DNA of 64,000 nt from assembly GCF_002288925.2 (NCBI RefSeq), contig NW_022097993.1, positions 8,586,185 to 8,650,184 of the forward strand, written 5' to 3'. Numbering within the stretch: position 1 is the first letter of the stretch; each line of letters opens with the position of its first letter. The stretch comes from Delphinapterus leucas (Eukaryota; Chordata; Mammalia; Artiodactyla; Monodontidae). Positions 24,651 to 38,679 of this stretch are shown here, one piece after another. The notes beneath the pieces are model-generated. The model saw only the letters and a program-made list of their open reading frames with translations. It did no database searches and had not been told where the DNA came from. Both the position numbers and the translations under genes were made by a program.

Positions 24651-26250
24651 AGTGGGAGTTGGGTGTGTAGAATGTTCAAGAGTTTATCAGTTTGCTTGTC
24701 AATCTGTTTACTTCCCTGCTAACTTCATCTTTCTATTTAGAAATTAATTTGTATGAGTGGATGAAAAGAAATTTAACATGGTTTGAATTAAATCATTAAC
24801 AAGATAGATAGAACTCTTGTTAAAAACAAGTTCAATTTTCACCCCCAGAGATGAGTTTGAAAACACATTTTCAACAACTTCACGCACTCCAATTAAATAA
24901 TATTTTGAAAAAAATCTGTGGTAATCCTGGAGGAACTATACAGAACTAAGTATTCTTCTGTCTTTTAAGGCATAGTTTGGAAATATCTAAGAATAGCTGT
25001 TGTTCGCTACTATAAAAAGTGATGTCATTCATTAAAAAAACAAGTCTCGGTGAATTTGGGTAATAGAATCCAGATGAATTCAGAGAATGACCTTAATCAT
25101 CTTATTGCCCGAGAATATTTATTCTCAAAAATAACTAGAAAATGTCAGATGCTGAATAAATATTAATAACTGAAAATAAGAATTCCTACTTTGCTCTTGT
25201 GAATGTAATCATATTATTTTCCATGCTGTCATCTCATACATATTTTCTGTTACACATTTTAATTTTAATTTGCCCCTTTGGAGAAAACTATTATTATTGT
25301 CAGCGCTACTGGAAGACAAAAGGCATGTTCAGGTAGTCATATTAAATAATCAAACAACCAAAAGAGAACAAGGAAAATGCCAAAAACAAAGTCGCCATTT
25401 TAGAGTTGAGTAATAGATGGTTCACACTTGCCATCAGTGACATACACAGAAAATCCTGTTTAAGGTGCGCTGTGGGTGGTGGGCATGTTCTGGCAAAAGC
25501 ACTCTAGTCAATTGATGTTCAGTTTGTTATGTAATTAAACTCATGAAAAGGACACTTTTGCATATGAGTTAGGGACTTATACCTGCAAATCCTTTTCAGA
25601 AGTGCTAACTGCGGTGGTTGGTCCTTTAATGTTTAGACATTAAGTTCTATCATGAGTCAAAGATTTCCAATTAAGTTATTAACTACTGAGTGTAGCTATT
25701 ATGTTTTTACAGAATCCAACAATTTTAAATGAAACTTAGAAGTGATTAAAAAAAAAAAAAACGCACCAAGCAGAATCAGGATACAGGGAAGAAAAACACT
25801 CCATCAAGAGTTATGAAGTAGCAAGCAGAAAGCTTCCAAAATCCACAAAAAGGAGAGACGTGTAAATAACAAAGTTCCTGTTAAAAATAAGAACCAAGAA
25901 AGAATTCTGAAGAGCAAGGGAATTCTGCAAGGGACTTTACAAAAATCAGTCAAGTTGCCAGAGGAAGGGATAATAGCAAAGTAAATCGCAAGCTGCTGCT
26001 CAAGTGCTGAGCTGGCAGAATAAACCTATTTCATTTTCTTTCTTGCAGCTCAGGATTCTTTGTGCAGGTTGTGAGGCAAAAGCAGAAAGCTTCAGAAGCT
26101 CTCGGGAAATGACACAACTTGGGTTAAGTATGACTTTTAGGAAACTTAATCTGGTCCCTTAGATAAGATTTTACTGTACTTGCTGCAAATTAGACCAGGG
26201 GTCTCTGCTGGCTGTAAGGAACGGATGGAAAGAATGTTGAGGTCACTTTG
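24651..26250. other. AT-rich intronic stretch, nothing recognised
   Basis: Low-complexity AT-rich sequence with an A run near 25749-25760. No exon, RNA gene or clear repeat seen. Confidence 0.4.
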
Positions 26251-26252
26251 GG

Positions 26253-26465
26253 GCCAGCAATGCCCCCATAGAGCTTCCTGCCATGATGGAAATGTACTAT
26301 GTCTTCTCTGCCCAACACAGAAGTCACTGGCTATGCGTGACCACCGAGCACTTTAAATGTGGCCGTGCCACTGATGAACTGAACTTTACATTTTATTCCG
26401 TTTTAATTAATTCAAATTTGAATCGCCTGGTGTGACCAGTGGCTACAGTGTTGGACGGCGCAGGA
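26253..26465 (+). repeat. Old hAT-type DNA transposon remnant
   Basis: 'Atagagcttcctgccatgatggaaatg' with 'ccgagcactttaaatgtggcc' and the end 'cagtgttggacggcgcagg' matches a common mammalian MER-type DNA transposon. The exact name was not determined. Confidence 0.55.
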
Positions 26466-27865
<1,400 letters not shown>

Positions 27866-28479
27866 TTAAAACTTGTTACCGATTTGGTCTTACGTAGGGA
27901 TGGCGGGGAATTCACAGACTCGGCTTATAAATCAACACGTATAAGGTCGGCCAATTGTTTTTCCCAGTATTATTCTTTCCCCTTTTCCTGCAACCTAACC
28001 GATTTCACGTGGTTTGACATGACTGCCTTTCTGAGCTGTTTTCCGTGGGGAAATGGGGCTGCTGACACACTTTCTTCCCGGTAGAGGTGATGGATTTGTG
28101 TCGATTCACTCATGCTCTTTTGCCCAGTTCTTTTGAAACTGACAGCCAGGGTTTAAGTAACAGCTGTTTGGAGTTAGGAAAGCAGTTTTTGGATATTTAA
28201 TGAACTGGCCTGTATATAGAGAGCTTGGAGCCCATGCCACTGACCCCAGTCGTCCCACACCCTGAACGAGTGTGCTAAGCGTTCGGATCCAAGTACACGG
28301 ACTCCTTCTCGGTTACTGGACATGGGCAGCCCAGGACAGAGCTTGCTGGTGACAGCACTGCCAAGGCCGAGGGCAGATTCTCAGACTGGATAAGAAAATC
28401 AGTTTCCCGTAAACCGAGCAAAATAACTTTCGGCTTAAATGCAAAGTTTGACAAAAAGGCAGGGTTACAATAAACACCA

Positions 28480-28800
28480 AATTACTAAGAATTTATAAAA
28501 TTAATAAGGAATAAGCATATCATTGCAACTTGGTTTTCAGTAACAGAATATTGAAAGCAGGTTAAAATTCCTGTAACGAGGAAAAGGTTAAATAAGTACT
28601 GGTAGGTTTATTTAATGGAATATTGAGAATCTGTTAAAAATGATGACTAATGACTGGAAAACTGTCACAATATATTATTAAAGAAACAATCTATATCTGG
28701 GATTAAGAATGATTTTATTTTTTTCTGCTTGGCTATATTTTCTAAAATCTCTGCAATGAACATATATGATCCTGGTAATAAAGTAACAAAAGTGTACTCA
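28480..28800 (+). repeat. Old L1 3'-region remnant
   Basis: 'Gaggaaaaggttaaataagtac...ttaatggaatattgagaatctgttaaaaatgatg' is the diverged form of the L1 ORF2 C-terminal region followed by its 3' UTR. Decayed; the age class is guessed. Confidence 0.45.
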
Positions 28801-28845
28801 GGAGAAAAGAGTTACGTAGCCTCCAAATACTACTTGAACCTCTTT

Positions 28846-28929
28846 ATTTATTATTTTGGCCGCACAGCTTGCGGGATCTCAGTTCCCTGCCGGAATCCTA
28901 ACCAGTAGGCCACCTGGGAACTCCCCTAT
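28846..28929 (-). mobile_element. CHR-type SINE, short and internally deleted, inverted
   Basis: 'Ttattttggccgcacagcttgcgggatctcag' through 'aggccacctgggaactccc' is the reverse of a CHR head with the middle missing. The duplication ttgaacctcttta / ttgagcctcttta lies at 28833-28845 and 28930-28942. Confidence 0.85.
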
Positions 28930-29309
28930 TTGAGCCTCTTTAAATGTTGACGTAACGAAGGGACTAAAACTACTTTCTGTCTCCTGCCCTGATTAGTGAT
29001 CATCTACTACGTCATAAACGAAGGAGACTTTGCCATGGGCTGTCCTGGTTGGGTTACAGGTCCTGAAACGCCGGAGGAGGCCCGTGCACTGGAGCAGGGC
29101 TCACATCCGGGATGCAGTTGGTGCATCGCTCAATTCAACGATTCACTGTGTGTTTACTCGGTTTATGGTGTGCTGGGAACAGGGGTGGTGTGGGGAAGAG
29201 ATACAGATGGGTCTTCACAGCTCTTTGTCATGGTCGCTCTGGCCTTCTGACCCCAAGCCTCCTAAGTGGGTTCTCGAGAACCACCAACTCACAATAACAA
29301 TCATGACAG

Positions 29310-29450
29310 CAACCACTCGCTGAAATGAGTGCCAGGCGCTTAGACAAAGCTTCTGCACATACTAGTTTTCTTATTTACAGCAACTGTACAGGTTGGTGAT
29401 GCTACGCCTGGTTTTTAGACGCTGATACGGAGGCTCCGAGAAGGTAAGCA
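29310..29450 (-). repeat. MIR SINE remnant
   Basis: 'Gagtgccaggcgcttagacaaag...ttcttatttacagcaactgtac...gctgatacggaggctccgagaag' follows the MIR order in reverse. Confidence 0.6.
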
Positions 29451-30132
29451 TAATAATTAAACAGCATAAAAGTCAGGGCCCTTTTATTGTTGTGAGGTTA
29501 GTGGAAAACTTTTTCCGCAGGTAGGTGCTGTCACGATAAGCACAAAAGTAAAGACAGTGAAACTACAATGTTCGCAAGTGGAGCGGGGAACGTCCCAAAC
29601 GGCGACAAGACAGTTTTCTCCCTGCCCCCGTCCTGCACCCCAGTAAGACCTTCTGTCTCTCTGTCGCGGTTAGCATTAGGCTGGGCAGAGAATGGGAGAC
29701 ATTGTATCCAAAGCCATTTTATTAGGGACTTTCATTATACCACTTATAACTTGATTATTCAAGGCATAAATCAAGCTCTCAGTCTTTAAAAAAAGCTTTT
29801 TCTTTTTGTAAGTTTGGTCAGGGCGAACTAATAGGAAATACATCTTTGCTGCCATGTGTTGAAGCAAGGGCTGAGTTAGAGAATTTTCCCCCTTATTCCA
29901 AAGCCACAAAAATGGGGTAAATGCCATCTTTCTGTTTTATATGTATCTTGAGATGTCCATATTCTTTCCAGTGAGGTTAATGACAATTAAATGTTCTTCT
30001 CATGATTCCTAGAGGCTTAAAACCCGCGTGACCTCTGAGGCACCTGGGCGGGGCTGAGCTTCCAGCCAAGGCTGGCTCTGTGCTCTCTGCTCTCCGATCA
30101 CACTGCTGGCCCTCTGCCCTGGCATTTGCAGA

Positions 30133-30945
30133 ATGTGGGTCATGGGAACAGGAGCTCACGTGAGCACCAATCTGCAAAAACCCAGTCCTGAAGGGCTGCG
30201 TGCCAGTGGCGCGCAGTGCTCCCCAAGCCGTGCTCCACGTGGGCGAGCCTCTGTGTCTGGTGGGCCTGCCCTGTGCGCGCCCCGTCTGTGCTGGGAAGAA
30301 AGGAAGCTGAAAATACAGCCCTCTGTCTCCCCCAAGCCTCTCTGTCTCCTAGTAATTAGCTGTGTTCAAGATTTGCTTTCAAATACTTTGTTCCCCCAGG
30401 TTTTGGAAACTCTATTCCATAGTTTTTGCAAAGAACCACCTGGACCTTACATGATAGAGAGGAGGGAAAGAGAAGATTCTGGAAACTTCTGCTATGTCCA
30501 AAGACCGTCTTCCTGTTCCCACTATAAATTTTGCCATCAAGATGCAGGTGTTTTCGAGAAAAAGGACAGGCAGTTTCTGGTTGTTTCTCTTTGTCACCTG
30601 CTCTTACAGATTAGATTTCTTGACGAAATGATTACAATGGTTTTCAGCCTTGGCTGCATGTTAGAATCACACCTCAGTACTCAGGATGGGCTGGAACCCA
30701 GGCCTCAGAGTGTTTATAAAAGCTCCCCAGAGGTGTCCATGTGCAGCCAAGAAGGACCACTGACTGGAAGTGGAAAACAGTGCCCCTGGGTTCCCCCAGT
30801 TGGAGCCGAGGCATGTGTGTGTGTGACCAGTCTGCCATCGGACTTGGGCTCGTCCCCATGTTTCCCCTCGCATCACCAGTGTATTTTGCACAGTTTGAGA
30901 CAATACAGGTGCTTCCCAAGACAAAAGGAAATAATCACATCATAA
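30133..30945 (+). other. 270-codon open frame of unknown meaning, antisense to KCNQ5
   Basis: This is one of the longest frames outside L1. The product has no domain, signal peptide or membrane segment that I recognise. Its last third runs through a MER20-like DNA transposon (about 30640-30735), and it lies inside a KCNQ5 intron on the opposite strand. No splice or promoter context supports it. I think it is a chance frame, but it is recorded because of its length. Confidence 0.15.
30640..30735. repeat. MER20-like DNA transposon remnant
   Basis: 'Ggttttcagccttggctgcatgttagaatcacac' with 'aaaagctccccagaggtg' resembles MER20 (hAT-Charlie). Confidence 0.5.
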
Positions 30946-31469
30946 AAAACAGAAAAAGAAATCCCTTACAAGCTGGTGACCTGGGAACAGGTCTCATCAC
31001 CTTCCTGTTCAGCCTGGAGGCCTCGGCTTTCTGAATTCCAGCCACTGTTTTCCACCCCTCAGCCACCTGAGACCCGCTCTGCAGGCCGTGACCCTGTTCT
31101 CTTTCAACGGAGTCACTACTGTTCTTACACACAAGAGACTCACATGTTCAGAGACAAAAATAGAATCAAACTGTCAAAACCTAGCAGAAAACATTTGTTT
31201 GTCTGTGGAGGAAACGGTAATGGCCTGATGTTTGGTCACTAAGAGGAATTATAAAGGAGACAGCTGACCGCCTTGGTCATGAAGACAGAAAATGTTACCA
31301 CCTGAAATGACCAAATTATAATGCAAAGAAAAGTCCTGATTAGGAAAAAACTGAAAGGTATAAAAAAGCTTAATATTTATAATGTATAAGAAGCTTATTT
31401 GAATGGATCACAATCCAAAATATTAATGTAGTATACAAATAAGTCAGTCAGGAAAGACCACCAGTAGCA

Positions 31470-32030
31470 AAAAATGATAGAAAACTTTTCAACCTAACTA
31501 GAAATTAAAAAAAAATTAAAATTATTTGAAAGTATGGACTTATACTTATTTAGTAGCAAAAGAATAATAACTAATACTAACAAAATTGAGGTGACTCTGG
31601 TATACTTTGACATTGCTAGTGACAATGTAAATCAGAACAAAGTTTTATGGCAAGAAAAAGTTTAAAAAAATTTAAAATCAACAATCTTATAATTTTATAC
31701 CAGAAAAGTTATCTTTGGAAAATAATTTCAAAAAGAAAATAAAGATAGCTTAATGTAATAATTTTTATTGCATCATTGCTTATTGTAGAGAGATAGTTAT
31801 ATAAATTTCAATGTCCCAAAGTAGGAAACTGTAAATTATAGTATTTGACCATGCTGATGTACTACACAGCTACAAAAATGATAATTATGAAGAGTACATG
31901 GTAGTATGAAAGTATTTTTAAGTGTTCAGTAAAATTAAAATATGAAACCAAATACTCACGTTGATTAGAACTATATACCATGATATATAAAAAGAAAAGC
32001 AGCTAGAAGTAGAAAACCAGCAAGAAGTGA
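31470..32030 (+). repeat. Old L1-type 3'-region remnant, AT-rich
   Basis: 'Catgctgatgtactacacagctacaaaaatgataattatgaagag' is a decayed 'acaatggaatactatgcagccat...' L1 tract. The surrounding AT-rich sequence is probably the same element. Low certainty. Confidence 0.4.
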
Positions 32031-32091
32031 ATATATAAAAATGAAATTAGCTGTATCAGGGCACGAGACTATAGATGATTTACATTACTTT

Positions 32092-32136
32092 TATTGGGTT
32101 GGCCAAAAAGTTCGTTCAGGTTTTTCCGTAAGATGT
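32092..32136 (+). mobile_element. Mariner terminal fragment
   Basis: 'Ttgggttggccaaaaagttcgttc' followed by 'ggtttttccgtaagatg' is the terminal region of the mariner element common in artiodactyl and cetacean genomes. Only this single end is recognisable. Confidence 0.75.
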
Positions 32137-32139
32137 TCC

Positions 32140-33584
32140 TTAAGGAATTTAAAGATTTTTTTCCATCACACAAAAATATGTTTTTTGAAATAGAGTATTT
32201 GAAAAATAGGAAAACAAGTAGAACGAAGAAAATAAAATCTTCCCAAGTTGCACAACTTAAAGAACTACTGTAATATGTTTCTTATAGTAAAAATGTGAAA
32301 GCAAGAAGTTCGCAATACATTTTAGGCATTTAAATGGACCACGTAATGATTCTTTCTATTCCACTGTGCTATAAGGAACACACATTGAAAAGTCCACTAT
32401 CAATGGTGGTGATAACTAATTTATTACAACCTGTTATGAAGTATAATTGATTTTCCAATTCTGCTGCTGCTTGTCTTTCAATTACCTTTTCCCCACTATC
32501 ATTTCCGATACCTTTAAATATCATCTTAAATTTACAGTCTCCACTTCAGCCACGTGCTAGTTCAAAGGCATCTCCTTTAATCCAGCTGAGTTTAGAATAA
32601 CTGCCTGGGTCCTGATGCAGCAGCACGATATTATTTTGCTACGGCCTTGTTTGGGGACTTTCCTTCTGTTCTGTGCTGGGTGCTGCTGTGTCCTCAAGAC
32701 ACTAATAAGAAACCCAGAAAAATACTCCAGATAATATATTTTTTGTTCTAGACTTTTGCCTTTTCAAATAGCTTTTATTTTAACTTTGTTTTTCTCTCAT
32801 TATGACAGTAATGCATGCTTCTCCTAGAAATTCTGAAAATTCAAATTTTAAATTAAATCATGGAGAAGGAGTAAAGGTTTTTGTACTTCTAACACTCGGG
32901 CAAATCCTATTAAATTTCGGCCTCTTCCCTTCCAGTATCTTTCTTTGCACCAACTGATGTTTCTAACGTCAAAGTCAATTTCTCAACACCGATTAGAAGT
33001 TGTACATCTCTGGTTGCCACGGGGGGGACTTTGCTTTGATAGCTCAAAAGCCCTTATTCAGCCTCATCTTATTATATGGCTGTTTCATCTCATGCTCCAG
33101 CTACACCGGACGACGAACAGTTCCTCAAGGTGCTGTCTAAGCATTATTACCTTTGGCTACTCTCCCAAGGGCTACACTCTACACATCCCCTTTCCATTTT
33201 TTTTTTTCCTTTCTTTTTGGCTGGCGATCCGCGGGTGCTGAATTTGCAGCAGACAGACGATTATATGCATAGAGCGCCACAAAAGCAAGAGCACCCCAAA
33301 ATGAGAACATCGGAATCTTTCCAACAAATCACCTCCATTTCAGCATGCGTATAACTCTTGCGCCGTGTTGAAAACCAGAATTTTATTTTGTGGTTTAGTA
33401 ATTCCTGTTGATTTTGAGTTATCCAAAGCCAAGAGCATGAGGGCAGTAGGACAGAGTTCAGAGCCTCAGATCCAGCTTTCCAGACACAAGCCTTTTGAGT
33501 CTGTGGCCTCCGGAAAATGCAGCCTGGCCCCCAAGACTGACTCAGCCCTGTCCTCCTGTTCTGCATACGTATCTCTTATATTTG
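32140..33584. other. Intronic stretch, mostly unassigned
   Basis: A weak L1/L2-like 3' tract occurs at about 32800-32940 (attatgacagtaatgcatgc...tctgaaaattc). Otherwise nothing recognised. Confidence 0.35.
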
Positions 33585-33720
33585 TTGTTTACAACCCCTT
33601 TCCTTGGCAGACAGTGAGCTGCGAGGGCAGGGACCACATCCTTCATCCACGCATCCATATCCCCTGTATCTCCTCATGCATGGACCTACCACCCCCAGAG
33701 CCCTGACGGTGCACGTTTGC
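33585..33720 (+). repeat. L2-like 3'-end remnant
   Basis: 'Cagacagtgagctgcgagggcagggaccac' is the familiar 'gactgtgagctccttgagggcagggacc' end of L2. Confidence 0.5.
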
Positions 33721-34479
33721 TTCGTGAGTGGAGCATTTCCCTTTGACTTCAATAAAGTCTGGATGTAGGATTTTAGGACTGGATGTAGGACCTTCGTTCA
33801 TTCAGTCCTTGTGTGAGAGATGGCTTACAAAGATGAGCTTTACTTTAAAATATTACACTGCCAGGCTGGAAATACTGTGCTCATTTTACACAAATGAAAG
33901 AGCTGCAGCTCGGAGTGAAAAATGACGTAAGTGGGGCTTTTAAAATGGGGCCAGAGCAGCCATCCCGGAGGAACTGCCTTGCATCCTGTTTTCTGACCCT
34001 GTGAACTGGGCCAAACTGCCAACATCCCAAGAAGTCAGCAAGAATGAGAAGACCGTGTTGAAGGGACTGATGAAAATGAACCTTTACCTGGTGACCACTT
34101 TGCCGGACTCGTCAGTGAAGTGCAAATCCAATAGCTTTACTTATCAGCACCAGTGGACTCTTCTTAAGAGCAACGTCTCATCTTCCTCTTACTTGTTTCA
34201 TTAAAAACCCTGATTCCCTCTCCTGTAATAGGGACACTATTTGTGTTTCTACCCCAATACATGTACCCCAAATTGCAATTCTTTGATCCCAAATAAATGC
34301 TTTTGCCCCTTGAATTGGTTTCCTGTTTTTTTTTTTAGGTTGATATCAGTGAGCTTAGAGGACCTGCCCAAGATACAGGGTTATTAGGGTACAGCAGTCC
34401 TTTGAACACTGAGATCGCGCCTCCCTGTGCACAAATCTCCCCGTGTTTTGCAGAGTAAAAGCTCGAGTCTTCAGAAGGC

Positions 34480-34800
34480 CTGCAGGGCCCCGTGTGCCGC
34501 CCCTTCTCCCACCTTCCCATCAGGGCTCCCCCCTCTCTGTTCCCTCCAGGCCCCCCGGCTGCTCTGCGTGCCGTGCACCCCTCTCCCTAGGGCTCCCTCT
34601 GGGGATGCTCCCTTCCAGACGGCCTGTGGGCTCCGTAGCTGCTGAGGCCTCTGCTCAGTGTCTGTTTTCCAAGAGAGCCACCAGGACTCCCTTACCCAAG
34701 GCCAAGAGTGTCATCTTGTTCTCTGATGTATCTCAAGCGCCTGGAACAGAGTGCCTGGAACAGGGTGAGCAAACTAGTATTTACTCAGGGAACCAGTCAG
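34480..34800 (+). repeat. L2-like remnant
   Basis: A pyrimidine-rich tract (ctgcagggccccgtg...cttctcccaccttcccatcagg...ctctgttccctccagg) ending 'gcctggaacagagtgcctggaacagggtg', which contains a 15-base local duplication. Confidence 0.45.
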
Positions 34801-34804
34801 GGTG

Positions 34805-36325
34805 AGTGATACCCGTCCACTCCATCTCTCTGATCGATCACAAAGTTTAATGCACTAGCTAACCTCTGGATTTGGCCTTATCGTTTTCTCTTTTACCGTT
34901 TTTTTGTTTTGTTGTTGTTTGTATGTTTTGGTGATCTTTCATGACTAGATATATACTTTGAGACCTTACTGTGGAAAAAAGATTCAATTTTTCCTCAAAG
35001 TGTTTAATTTTTATAGGATTTAAACATAGGATTTCCCCCCAGTGGTCCATGAAAATATTTAAGAGGCAAAATAAGTTTAAAGTAAAAGCATGAATAACTT
35101 CTACAGTAGAACTCAGGAAATACTTGTTGAATAAATATGGTACACTACACTTTTACTTTTAGGTTGACATGCAACCTGTAGGTCGACTTTAAATTCTTGA
35201 GTCTATAAGTTTACAATCAGTAAATAATAGAAGAATTTTAACATCAGTACAAGAGCAGGGGGGCTCTCTACCCACATCCTCCTATAAATATAATAAAGAA
35301 GCCCATCCTGACTTACTTTCCTCTTCAAGAACAATGTATACTAATGGAAATGTAAGTATATTACAGTGAGATACAGTGTAACTTCATAAATCACTTTTGG
35401 ATACTCACTCCCCTGTGCGTTTCCAAATGCGACCTTTAATCCAGTGCTTTACAGTGTTAGCACAGCAGGGACAAAGGGTGAGATTTCAGTCATGTGACCA
35501 TTGTTCACTCAGTTCTGAATCTTAGAAGGTTTGGAGGAAACAGCTTAAAAGTGAGTTCTCATTAAGAATCAGGAAATCATCTCACTGAATTCTGATAAAA
35601 ATAAAATATAATGCTATAAGGAAATTTTTGATCCATCTGTGAACGTTTTCTCATGAATTTTTTTTCTAGGCTGTAGAATGAAATGCTATAGTACTAGGGA
35701 AAAAATTCTGAAAAATAAATATTTGTTTTTATTGAAAAAAAGTCCCAGCATTCATATCTGTGGCCTCTACTGGTTTCAAAATAAAACATCCTTTTGAGTT
35801 TTTAAAGCAATATTCTAGTTAAAGAGCTACTTTTAATATTTTGGATGGGTAATTGCATTTTCCTGTGTATTTTTACCAAAGTAGATGCAAATGTTAGCAC
35901 AATTGAAGATTACAGATTGATAGAGACTGCATAACTCAGCTGTGCTTGCTGTTTATTTTATTTTTTGGTGTTGTGACATTCTCTATGTGGAGCAGAAAAT
36001 TTGGGACCCAAAATACAGTCGTGGTACCCATAACAGAAATGAAGAGGTACAATCAAATACACTATCAGGGGAAGTGCAGCTGACCTTTTTTTTTTTTTCC
36101 AAAAAAGAGTTAGATCTAGATTATCCTGTGACTACCACATTCTGAAAAAGTGGCTCTATATACCATGAAAACTCCCTCAGCTCCTTAGAAGACTTTCACA
36201 GTAAAGAGAAAATACAACTGGCCTTTGACTGGACTTGACAGCTTTGCTGTTGGCATGGCCTAGCATCAGTTTCCAGATCTGCTTGACTTTTAGACACAAT
36301 AAGATATACACTTGCTACTGCGATC
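34805..36325. other. AT-rich intronic stretch, nothing recognised
   Basis: No exon or repeat family recognised. A T run occurs at 36087-36098. Confidence 0.35.
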
Positions 36326-36329
36326 TAGC

Positions 36330-36334
36330 GTGCG

Positions 36335-36367
<33 letters not shown>
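36330..36367. repeat. (CG)n-(CA)n alternating purine-pyrimidine tract
   Basis: Gtgcgcgcgcgcgc passes directly into a CA run and ends before cgatag. The whole tract alternates purine and pyrimidine, and its CG part is self-complementary. Confidence 0.9.
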
Positions 36368-37049
36368 GATAGAAGCTGCCCTGTAGGTTAAGACGGTAGA
36401 ATGAACATACACATCTAATCTTGATACCTCTGAAAAGCTCACTAAAACTATAGTGATGATACGTTTTAAAAAGACTTAAACACATAAAAGGATAGAACAG
36501 GAGGGGAGGCATAATCTTGAAAGTAGGAAAGCAGCTGGGCAAGTGAGGTAGCCGACTGGCTGGCACCAGAGAGAAAACCCGAAGCCAAGGCTGGGAAAAG
36601 CTGAGAAACAACAAAATTCACACTTCAGACAAGTCAGGGCAGCACTCGGTCCCTGCGGGGTGACTCACTGGAGGGAGGTTGTGTGCACCCTGCCTGCAGC
36701 CTTGGGCAGGACTCCGCTCCTTTTCCAGCAGGGTTCTGGCTGGGGGGCTTCGGACGAGGGGTCCTCAGGCATGGGTTCCAAGTGACCATATACAGCTTGA
36801 ATGCTGAGAACCCACTAGCGCCCAGTCACCATCTCAACAATGGCAGCAGGACCTGTACCTCCAGGTAGGAGTCTGGAGAAGACCTCTCTGGGAGTCTGAC
36901 CAGCCCAAGAAGAAACAGCTGAAGGTCCTGACCCCAGAGGTTTCCCAGGAAACGGCTGACCCAGATCCACCCATGGAGAAGGTCAAGCTGACCGCCCCGG
37001 CCACGTGCTCAGAAGTTCCAGTCACCCTTGTCGGATCCCACACTTCTCT

Positions 37050-38400
37050 GCGAGGAGACACCCAAAGTTTACTAAATGCCTGAGGAAATCGTCCAGTACA
37101 AAGAGATCAAGATCAACCCAAAATGAAGCAAAAGAAAACACTGTTATTAACATCTTCACAGAGATAAAGCAAGGTCCTACATCTGTGCAGCAAAAACAGG
37201 AGGCTAAAATAGAGGGACACAGTAAACAATCACAACAACAATAAAGGGCCTTAGAAATGATAGGTTTGGATGATAAAGTTGGCCAGAACTCCCCCAAAAC
37301 AGAACAAAAAGGCAAAGAGGTAGAAAATGGGAGAAAAAAGAAAGTCAGATGGCCGGTCCCCAAGTCCTGCCTCTAAATAATGAATTTCCATGAGACAACA
37401 GAGAAAATGAAGGGAGGAGGTCATTTAAAAAAAAAACACAACAAAACATTCTAGAACAGAAGGTCACAAATTACCAGTTTGAAATGACCCCTTGAGTCCC
37501 CACTACAGTAGATAAAACTACATCTGTGCCCAGGAAAATCATTATGAAAATTCAGAACACTGGGGACAAAAGTGGATCCTACAAAGTTCCAAACGTAGGA
37601 CAGGCAGCATCACACCGTTGGTTACGTACAAACATCAGAATGGCTTTGGACTTAACAATCCTGAAAACAAGCACACCAGGGTACAATGCTTTCAAAATTC
37701 CAAAGTGACGTGATTTCTGGCCTAAAATTGTACACCAAGCCAACCTATCAGGCAGCATGAAGATGGAAAAAAGCCATTTTCTGCCATGCAAGATCTCCAA
37801 AAAAATTTGCTATCCTTGTACTCTTCCTCAGGAGTGTTCTGGAGGACGCACCCCATCAAAATGGGGATGTAAATCAAGAGAGAGGATGACTCGGCGCAGG
37901 AGACACGGCTCAGGATGAGGGTGAAGGAAACCCCGGGTGGTCGCCGTGCGCCAGGCGGAGACGCTTCCGTCCATGTAGGACCGGCGTGATCCACGCGCAG
38001 GCAGGTTGCTGGAGGTCAGCAATATGCCTTCCATCACAGGGGCTAGATCAAGAAAGACAAAACCATATGCCCCTGTAGGCTGGGAAGGCAATCTAGAACA
38101 TCAAAAGGAAGCCAGAAGCTGACGTCTGTGCAGCAGGCTTGCTGAGCAGCCGGCCCGGCTGAAAGGAGGGGGGCGTCTCCAAGAAACACCACCACGGAAC
38201 TGGATCATTGAACTGACACAAATGACCTTGTGAACAGTTTTACTGACAGATTATTGCAAGATGTGGGAAGAATTATGAAAGCAACAACAGCAAAAAATAG
38301 GCATTTATTTACTGCCGTTAAAACAAACAGTAGTAGTACAATAATAATACGTATAGGTATAATGTAGACCCTGAATTCTGACTTATCAAAAAATTACAAA
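37050..38400 (+). repeat. Possible ancient HAL1/L1-like repeat
   Basis: 'Catgcaagatctccaaaaaaatttgctatccttgtactcttcctcaggagtgttctggaggacgcacccc' (37788-37856) resembles the ORF1-type 3' half of HAL1. The upstream part, with several short frames, may belong to it. I first suspected a processed pseudogene but found no protein match I could name. Confidence 0.3.
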
Positions 38401-38679
38401 ACCTAGATTGGAAGGATGGGAGGGTCTGCAGAAGGTAAACAGTGAAAAAAGAGCTAAATCTTCATTTACTAGAATTTTAAGTTAATAGAAAATGTTCAGA
38501 ATTGATTAATCAGAAGTTAGCTGTATGCACATACTATTGAAAAAATATGGACATTGGTTAAGTATCAGAAGAAACAACAGAAAAATAGAAATGGTTGCTT
38601 CTGGAAAGAAATCCTGGGGGGCAGAGTGCGAGAGCTGAGGCAGGGAAACATCATATTCTGATATAAAGAGTTCATATTA

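Noticed and set aside
36640..38250. Suspected processed pseudogene with several short frames
   Set aside because: No protein could be named, the frames are scattered over both strands, and part of it resembles an old HAL1/L1-type repeat.
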